Below are positions 57,678-64,000 of a stretch of DNA of 64,000 bases, in pieces (positions within the stretch are counted from its first letter, which is position 1; each line of letters begins with the position of its first letter). Under the pieces are notes generated by a model. The model saw only the letters and a program-made list of their open reading frames with translations. It ran no database searches and was not told the origin of the DNA. A program made the position numbers and the translations under genes. Origin of the DNA: Lepiota brunneoincarnata (taxonomy: Eukaryota > Basidiomycota > Agaricomycetes > Agaricales > Agaricaceae); NCBI GenBank assembly GCA_023014365.1, contig JAEBUN010000005.1, forward strand, positions 682,001-746,000, in the 5' to 3' direction.

Positions 57678-59134
57678 ATGTCGTCATGTAATGTCCTCCC
57701 TACATTAACGACAACCGATGAGGTGACGGTGACGAGTGTATCGACGATAACTTCAACTATCGTGACGACGCTTGCACCGACGACTACAACTATCACTATC
57801 GTTATTGGTCCAATAACGGAGACCAGCACTTCCGTGATTCCTGGTGAATATATTTGTCAATGGGATTGGCAAATGACTGAATTAATAAAATATAGGCCAG
57901 ACCTCCACCACTGTGTTTACCACAACCTCAACCACCCTAATCACCAGTGCCCAGGTAACAACACTCTTTGGCACAACATGCCTTCCGGGATCTACGCCTC
58001 CACCCACGCCCACTCCCACACTCACTCCCACACCCACCCCATCCCCGCCGACTGTCGGGACTTCGTTATCGACACAACCGGATGGGAGTGTTGTCACGCT
58101 AAGTACTGTGGTGGAAACCGTTACGGCCCCCCCTTCGCCTTCGCAGACTAGTGGTGGCGGGGATGGCGGGAGAGGTGATGCAAATTTGGCTGCGATTGTT
58201 GGAGGGAGTGTAGGTGGAGGCATCGGGGTAATCGTGATTTTGTTGCTGCTGTGGTTCTTCCTGTGGGTTGCATTTTACTCATCTTGAGTGTAGCTTGAGA
58301 CTCAAGTTTGGTTATAGGAGACTACGACGACGGCGAGCGGTCTGGGATGGGGTGTTCAACGACGATCCCGGAACCAAGGAAAATTCTGGTCGAACGCCCA
58401 ACATCGAGCTTTTGGAGTCGGACGTGATACCCCAGCCATATCCATACCACTCATCTCCGACATCCCCTTCATCGACAAATCCAGCAACACCGTACAGGGA
58501 TGGTCTCGCTGATCCAAACTACCTGGGGCGAAACCCGAACTTGGCTCCATCATCGTCCACCACGGATTACTTGGGGTATTATCATCCCGGCTACGGGCCC
58601 CAACAACCCCAGCTTTATCCACCGCCACCCCAACAACCGTATGGAGGACTAGGTCAAGATGGGACAGCGATGCCGCCATTTTCATTTCCCGGCCCGTATG
58701 CCCAGCATCATCACCCACGCAACGATTCCATTGGGAGGGCATCAGGTCAACGGTACCCGTATAACCCAGATCCCTCGTTCCCGAATCCATATGAAGGATT
58801 TGTCCCACCTGTTGGACCACAGGATGGAGGTCATGCTCAAAGCAATAGTAATAGCGGTTCGACTACGTCTGTTGTTGCTGGGGCTGCGAGTGTTGGGTCG
58901 GGACCTGCCTCGCGAAGGGATGTAAAAACCCCAGCTGGGCCCGGGTCGTCATCACCCTACCCGGGTCTACCAGTGATTCATCTTGATGGAGCAATGTACC
59001 AGGAGCAGACAACGCCAGTGGTTCCAGGAGCGGGAGAGGAACTAGGGGCGAGTTCGGGAGGTGGTGGTCAAGGGGAGGAAGGGAATAGGACTGGAGGGAC
59101 TGCGCCCGGACCCCCTGCCTACACTGAATCATGA
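57678..59134 (+). CDS. Ser/Thr-rich single-pass membrane protein with C-terminal PPxY (paralogue 1)
   Basis: Three exons (57678-57843, 57896-58262, 58318-59134) join in phase to 449 residues. The N-terminus MSSCNVLPTLTTTDEVTVTS starts without a classical signal peptide. A Thr-rich ectodomain follows, with a Pro-Thr repeat and SLSTQPDGSVVTLSTVVETVT. A glycine-rich membrane helix (AAIVGGSVGGGIGVIVILLLLWFFL) and RLRRRR stop-transfer come next. The long cytoplasmic tail is Pro/Gly/Tyr-rich and ends PGPPAYTES. The layout is like fungal Mid2/Wsc-type wall sensors, though no Wsc domain is present. PPAY is a consensus ligand for WW domains such as those of Rsp5/Nedd4 ubiquitin ligases, suggesting regulated endocytosis (inference). 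HLDG-x-x-Y before the end is shared with paralogue 2. Confidence 0.75.
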
Positions 59135-60386
59135 GGGGGCGGAACTGGTGGAAGAAAGAAGCTATGAAGATGGCGGTGCTCCAGTTGTCAACTATATGCG
59201 GGAGGCAGGGTGGACTATTGGACATGAGGCGGCCTAACTTCAGATCCTAGCGCCCGGAGTTGGGCGTCGTCGTCGTCGGTGCCTGAACATCTATGGTTTC
59301 AAGTTTTTCTCGGGCTGGTACTTTCAGTGCAACGACTGCAAAATGATTCTAAAAGGCCTTCTAGTTATTGATGGACCCTGTCTTCTTGACTTTTTATTAA
59401 CCTTATCATGGATAGAACAGCCTTCCTTGCAAGCGTTTGGATTTCCAGATTCACAAGATTTTGATAATGTGTGTAGCGACTGTGCGCCCACTGACTTATT
59501 TTTCTGTATGCTGTACTTACCGGATTGTCTTATTCTCTCCCTTGTTTATCACCCCACTCACCCTTCGAAAGGGGATTGGCAAACCTGACTTTTTTCATTC
59601 TCGGGGACTAAGCTTGGTTACTACGCGTGGGACGAACACCTCTCCTGCCGTCTTGGAGCCCGGACCCCGAAAACCAATGGCGGCTTTCCCTCTCTCCCTC
59701 TCCGTCCCTCCCTCCTCTCTCTTCTTCCTTTCTGGCCCGATTGGCCCCAGGTCACCAACTTGTCAACTGTGGCACTGATGAACGTCGATATACACAGATT
59801 TTCATGCACTAGTGCCCCTGCCAAGGCTAACCGTCGAAACCTCAAACAAGCTCAAAACTCAAAGGCACAGCCAGCCCCGGCTATCAAGGATATGATGAAA
59901 TGGCTTGTTTGAATGGCGTCTACTTACTGCAAGCTACTAAGGCACAGTACCCATACCCAACGCCGGTACGGGCGAAATCTGGGAGGGAGACCGACCAATG
60001 ATCAACTCACAGCAGTGAATGAAGTGTTCTTGTATGCATAGCCTTGTGTTCCAGGAACGCAATGGCGACCGATTCTTTTGTCCTCACCGCGCGCAATCGG
60101 ACCTGCATGAGCGCTGTGCGGTCCTGGCGAATGCTCACTGCTGACCAAATCGGGCGTGATTGAATATGAATTGAGGCTATGGAACAGGGCGGGTCCATCG
60201 ATTGCGAGGCTAGTGGAATAACAAGGGGTTGACGGCGTTAAACTCCGATTTTTTAAAGGCCTGGCCCTGGAACCAGAATTTCATATTGGTTGGAATAAAG
60301 AAAAAGGCTGGGCTCGTAGTTTACTTGTTTCCCTCCTCTTCGTCCGCTAACTCTCCTCTTCGCGAGCTATCCGACCTATCACATAG
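59135..60386. other. Intergenic between paralogues 1 and 2
   Basis: No domain in any frame. Pyrimidine-rich sequence at about 59640-59720. No RNA gene or transposon was recognised. Confidence 0.4.
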
Positions 60387-61857
60387 ATGGCAGAAGGTTG
60401 TTCGTCCTACCCTACCCTTACCCGCACAGAGGGGGTGAGGACGGAGAGTGTCTTCACAACCTTCACGTCCACGATCACCACCGTTCCGTCTTCCTTGTCC
60501 ACCTATACTGTGACCCCATCATGTACACTCAGCACATGCGTCGCGTCTCCCACTGTGATAACAACGGAAATTCCTGGTGAGTGCATCTGTAGACTACAAC
60601 TGACATGCATGTAAACTGTTCCTCTTAGGTTATACCCTGACCACCCAAGTCCCCATTACCCTAACCTCATTCATCGACACGACGACTGTGACCACGCTTT
60701 GGGGGAGTACTTGTACTAGGTCCGAGACCGGTAGCCGCTCTATATCACGTCCGGCATCCCGCACACAAAGTGAATCAGCCTACGAAATTACATCCCTTGC
60801 CATTTCCACACGACCAGATGGTCGTATCACTTCAAGTGTGGTCACTGTAACAGCGACGCCACTGGATCAGGCTTTCGACAATCCCAAGAAGTCGAATTTA
60901 ATCCCCATTATTGGAGGGGTCGCTGGCGGGCTAGTCGGCTTGATAATCGCAGTGTTGTTAGCGTGGTACTGCCTGTGAGTGTCACCCCTCTTTCTTCTGC
61001 GGTGAATAGCCTTAGCTCACAGCGGCTCTGGGCGCATAGGAGAAAGCGTGCGACGAAGGCGGGATTCGATAATCTGTTCAACAAGGTACAACCACACGTG
61101 GACTGTCATGACCACGACCCGGAGAAGGTTGGGTATAGTCAGCAGCAGCAGGAGCAACTGCAACACCACGCGACGGAACGTCGTCCTCAAGAACCACCAC
61201 AGCCACTTCAGCAGCAGCCTGATGTCTCCCGACATGATTCGCAGCAGGTTTACCAAGCAGATCAACAGGAAACTAACGACCCCAGGGACGAGAAACAACG
61301 ACTGAAGCAGACATATGAGGAGATGGACAATTTGATGACCCACGGAACTTTGGCAGCTGGGGGCGCACACAATGCCGCAGGTCCTTCCACAGCAGTGATT
61401 TCTCCGGCGGCTGGGTACTACAATCCTGCCGTTACAACTCAACTTCCGTCGGGGAGTGTCCAGTATCCCAGCGCATCCGCGGTTCCGACCCCCGGACCTG
61501 GCTATAGTCACTACCCAGCAGGACCACAAGTTGGATATACATCAGTTCACGCTGACCCGAGAATGTCGCAGTATGCCGGGGCCACCGGTGTCTCCAGACC
61601 AACTTCGACAGTTGAAGGCCATCGTCATTCAGGGTACTACCAACCTAGTCCTCAAGGTACTGCCCATCTTTCGCCAGCCCAACCGCAGGCTCCGCTGTCT
61701 CCTGTTCCGGGACCCTAGCACTGCATACATGCCCGCCCCTGGAGGACCACTGAGATCCGAGAAACAGATGCTGGTGCATTTAGATGGGGAACAATATGTG
61801 AATGGGGCAGGACCTTCTGGTGCTGCGCCCCCACCTGCGTACACGGAGAGGGGATGA
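60387..61857 (+). CDS. Ser/Thr-rich single-pass membrane protein with C-terminal PPxY (paralogue 2)
   Basis: Exons 60387-60576, 60629-60974 and 61040-61857 have the same positions and phases as paralogue 1. The start is MAEGCSSYPTLTRTEGVRTE, then a Thr-rich ectodomain with ITTEIPGYTLTTQVP and ISTRPDGRITSSVVTVT. The membrane helix is LIPIIGGVAGGLVGLIIAVLLAWYCL, followed by RKRATKAGFDNLFNKV. The cytoplasmic tail has Gln-rich and Pro/Tyr-rich parts, LVHLDGEQY and the end PPPAYTERG. One surplus base at about 61716 (GGACCC-T-AGC) puts a false stop after PVPGP; without it the frame reads GPSTAYMPAPGGP through to the PY motif. The role is presumably the same as paralogue 1: a surface or wall-associated protein whose tail can recruit WW-domain proteins. 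Confidence 0.75.
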
Positions 61858-63737
61858 GGTTATATATACCCCTTAAATAGTGACTTTTCCCCCGACTGCA
61901 TATCATTTCAGTGTTGGTGTGAGTTCACAACTCCCAGTGGTGGGTTCCGCAATACCCCCAAACTGACCAACGGAAGTATGTGGTACCAATGCTACTAGAG
62001 GGAAGGTGGTACTGTTAACGGCACGAGGAGACTGGTGCCAGGTTAACAATAAAACATTGCAATTTCCGGGCTTGTCCCTAGGTGCGATATGGTTCACGAT
62101 GTTCTGAGGGTGCTGTGACCGTCGCACCGCACGGGTGGGTTTTTCTACGCCTCGACATTTTTTTCTCTGCTCCAGAACCGGGTTGCAAAGTTTGGGATAA
62201 CACGAAGGGGGGGGGTCCTATTCATCTGTATGTACACTCCATAAAACCTTGGGTCACAACAGACTTCCCATTACCAGCGAAAACGCGAAGCCAAACCATA
62301 TTCTGCTGACGATTCCGGCCGGCCAGCCATGAGTCGGGGCGATCGCCATGTAGCTTTCAACTAGCTGGATTGCAACGGAAGTGGATCCTCGGCACTTGAG
62401 TTGTTTAGGCCTCTACGATGATCCGCCGATGAAGAATGTCAAGGAGACCGCCGTTAGATTCCAGACGTAACCTGTCTTCAAGTTGGGAGAATCCAAGTCG
62501 GAAGGGGTACCGTGAATGCTGCTCATAGTTGGTTATGCTACTGCCGCTGGACCTCTGTATCAGCTACCAGAATAGTCCTTCTACCATGGTCTTCCTGTTG
62601 CGTCATGACTGTCACCGCCGTCTCTCCTGTCCGATGCTTGTGGCCCCCTATTCGGGTGTTCTGAGCGTATTGACTGTGTGTTGTCTAGGAGGAAGTTTGA
62701 GACTGTGGATTGAGGCACCCGGTAGACGCTGCATCGCCAATTCAGGACATGAGTGGGTGCGCAATATGAGACCCTCAAAGCGTTCTTGAGTGTAACTACG
62801 TGAAGGATAGTAGTGCCGTTGACTTGAAGCGTTTACATGTACCCACGACGCCGGTGGTTGAGAGCGATCAGAGCACTCGATAGTCGCCCGGTCAGGTGGC
62901 CCGACGTGATCTCCCTGCACACTGAGTGAAGAAGAAAAACCTTGGGCACAGGGGTTTTTGTGAAGTTGAAAGTACAGGGGGTGTTTCTCGCAGTGCGAAT
63001 CACTTTCAAGTTTCACATACATGATTTATTTGGACTGTTGTGGCCCCATAAGTACTCAAAGCGTGTTTATGGGAATATGCTCATCACCTGGTCAACTGTA
63101 GGCTGCTGATTACTGAACCTGCAATTGTCTAATCTGTATTGTCTTACCTCGAGGCCAAGTCACATGACTTCGAGCGATCACAGAGCACAGCCACGTGTCT
63201 GACATGTGTGTCGATGACAAATCATCTGCCTACAACACTCAACACTCGAGGCGGACGCACGCTCGGCGATCCACAATCCAACCCCAGCGCATCTATGCAG
63301 AGTGAACACAGCTTGCATAAAGGGATGCCTGGGTAGCCCGAAGCCTTCAAGTATCGGGATTATATACTTTAACATAGGTTCCAGGGGGACAGCCTGTGCA
63401 TGGACCCTGCATCATCGTCCCTGGATTTCTCTGTTCTTTCCTTTGCGGAGGGTAGTGCGAACATTTTCTTCGCTTCGTTATCTGCACCGCCCCGCGCAAA
63501 AGGCTTTGGGATCAAATCCAGCTCAATTCTTGCGCTCTGCCCCAACCTCGTTCCGCCACCTGCACTAATCAAAGCATTTGCGGTCATTTAAGCCCGTAGA
63601 TTTGGCGCCAGAACGGCCCCTTTTCTCTTCCGCTCCTCTCACTTTATTCACAACAAGGACTCGCACCCGACTTTTTCTTCCTTTCATTTCTGGACTTTTA
63701 CTTTTACGACTTTTGAAAACGTAACCGGGTGGGCAGG
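61858..63737. other. Intergenic between paralogues 2 and 3
   Basis: About 1.9 kb without recognisable coding sequence. A nine-base G-run lies near 62208. A 124-codon minus-strand frame at 62648-63022 has no domain. The last 300 bases, up to the next start, are pyrimidine-rich. Confidence 0.4.
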
Positions 63738-64000
63738 ATGTCGTCGTGCAACACATTCCCGACTCTGACAAGAACGGACGAGGTTGTCACTGGCTCTCTC
63801 TCCACGTCGACTACCACCCATGTGACGACGCTCCCGCCCACTACCACCACCTTTACCATCTTTCCTTCGTGTACTGCAACCGCGACACCTTGTAGCGCGC
63901 GACCTACTATAACCACGTCGTTGATTCCAGGTGAATACACAGTTTTTTTTTTTTGAGGTTGCCTTGCAGAATTGACATCTGAATCCAGGCGGATCGACGA
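63738..64000 (+). CDS. Ser/Thr-rich membrane protein, 5' part (paralogue 3), cut by window end
   Basis: The first exon (63738-63930) reads MSSCNTFPTLTRTDEVVTGS, then THVTTLPPTTTTFTIFPSCT and ITTSLIPG. It is close to paralogue 1 and shares FPSCT-like and IPG ends with paralogue 2. The donor GTGAAT is the same as in paralogue 1, and an acceptor (ATCCAG) near 63990 begins exon 2 in the right phase. The remainder lies outside the window, so the PPxY end cannot be checked. Confidence 0.75.

Noticed and set aside
57882..58223. Minus-strand Gly/Val-rich frame over paralogue 1
   Set aside because: Antisense shadow of the Pro-Thr repeat; the plus-strand exons join in phase and match paralogue 2.
1..64000. 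tRNA, rRNA, CRISPR and bacterial-type operon signals
   Set aside because: No convincing tRNA A/B boxes, rRNA blocks or regularly spaced repeats were seen. The short introns show the DNA is eukaryotic nuclear sequence.

Overview
The window looks like nuclear DNA of a mushroom-forming basidiomycete (Agaricomycetes). The introns are many and short (about 50-70 bp, GT-AG with a few GC-AG). Genes on both strands are densely packed, interrupted by gene-poor stretches. Several families are typical of that class: a DUF6534 membrane protein, NACHT-type NLR proteins with the PPPRCHPGTR signature, an F-box/LRR-like protein, and two multi-spanning membrane families. The species cannot be named from this sequence alone.

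Layout: 1-4.1 kb holds a disrupted F-box gene and a disrupted membrane-protein gene. 4.2-7.4 kb has no recognisable gene. 7.4-9.1 kb is a 13-exon DUF6534 gene whose exons can be joined in frame throughout. 9.6-11.0 kb is MDM12 (ERMES complex). 11.85-14.0 kb is an NLR with a NACHT domain. 15.0-17.3 kb is YND1 (apyrase). 18.2-20.5 kb is a PWWP-like chromatin protein and 21.4-22.9 kb a proline-rich protein of unknown function. 22.9-35.2 kb is a decayed compartment: a relic of the Zn2Cys6 factor gene, four NLR copies (one nearly complete, three truncated), a duplicated non-coding block, and a 618-bp TA-flanked inverted-repeat element inside one NLR remnant. 35.5-38.9 kb is the intact Zn2Cys6 transcription factor. 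40.1-43.1 kb is a CDC4-like F-box/WD40 ubiquitin-ligase receptor. 43.9-45.9 kb holds divergent CYP1 (PPIL1-type cyclophilin) and DTD1 (D-aminoacyl-tRNA deacylase), followed by a decayed DTD copy. 47.4-49.4 kb holds a membrane protein and a neighbour that may carry an MLKL-N-terminal-like helical domain. 49.7-51.05 kb is an inverted, intron-containing partial copy of the CDC4 WD40 propeller. 51.2-54.9 kb is UPF1. 56.0-57.2 kb is an acidic/basic low-complexity protein. 57.7-64 kb is a tandem trio of Ser/Thr-rich single-pass membrane proteins; the two whose 3' ends are visible finish in a PPAY motif, and the third is cut by the window edge.

Three themes stand out. First, local segmental duplication: CDC4, DTD1, the Zn2Cys6 factor and the NLRs each have an intact or nearly intact copy plus one or more truncated or decayed copies within 1-11 kb. 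Second, many otherwise well-conserved genes, including UPF1, are broken by single extra bases, often in homopolymers. This is easier to explain by uncorrected sequencing insertions than by pseudogenization and matters for any automatic annotation. Third, housekeeping genes (MDM12, YND1, CDC4, CYP1, DTD1, UPF1) alternate with gene-poor, fast-evolving NLR and membrane-protein blocks.
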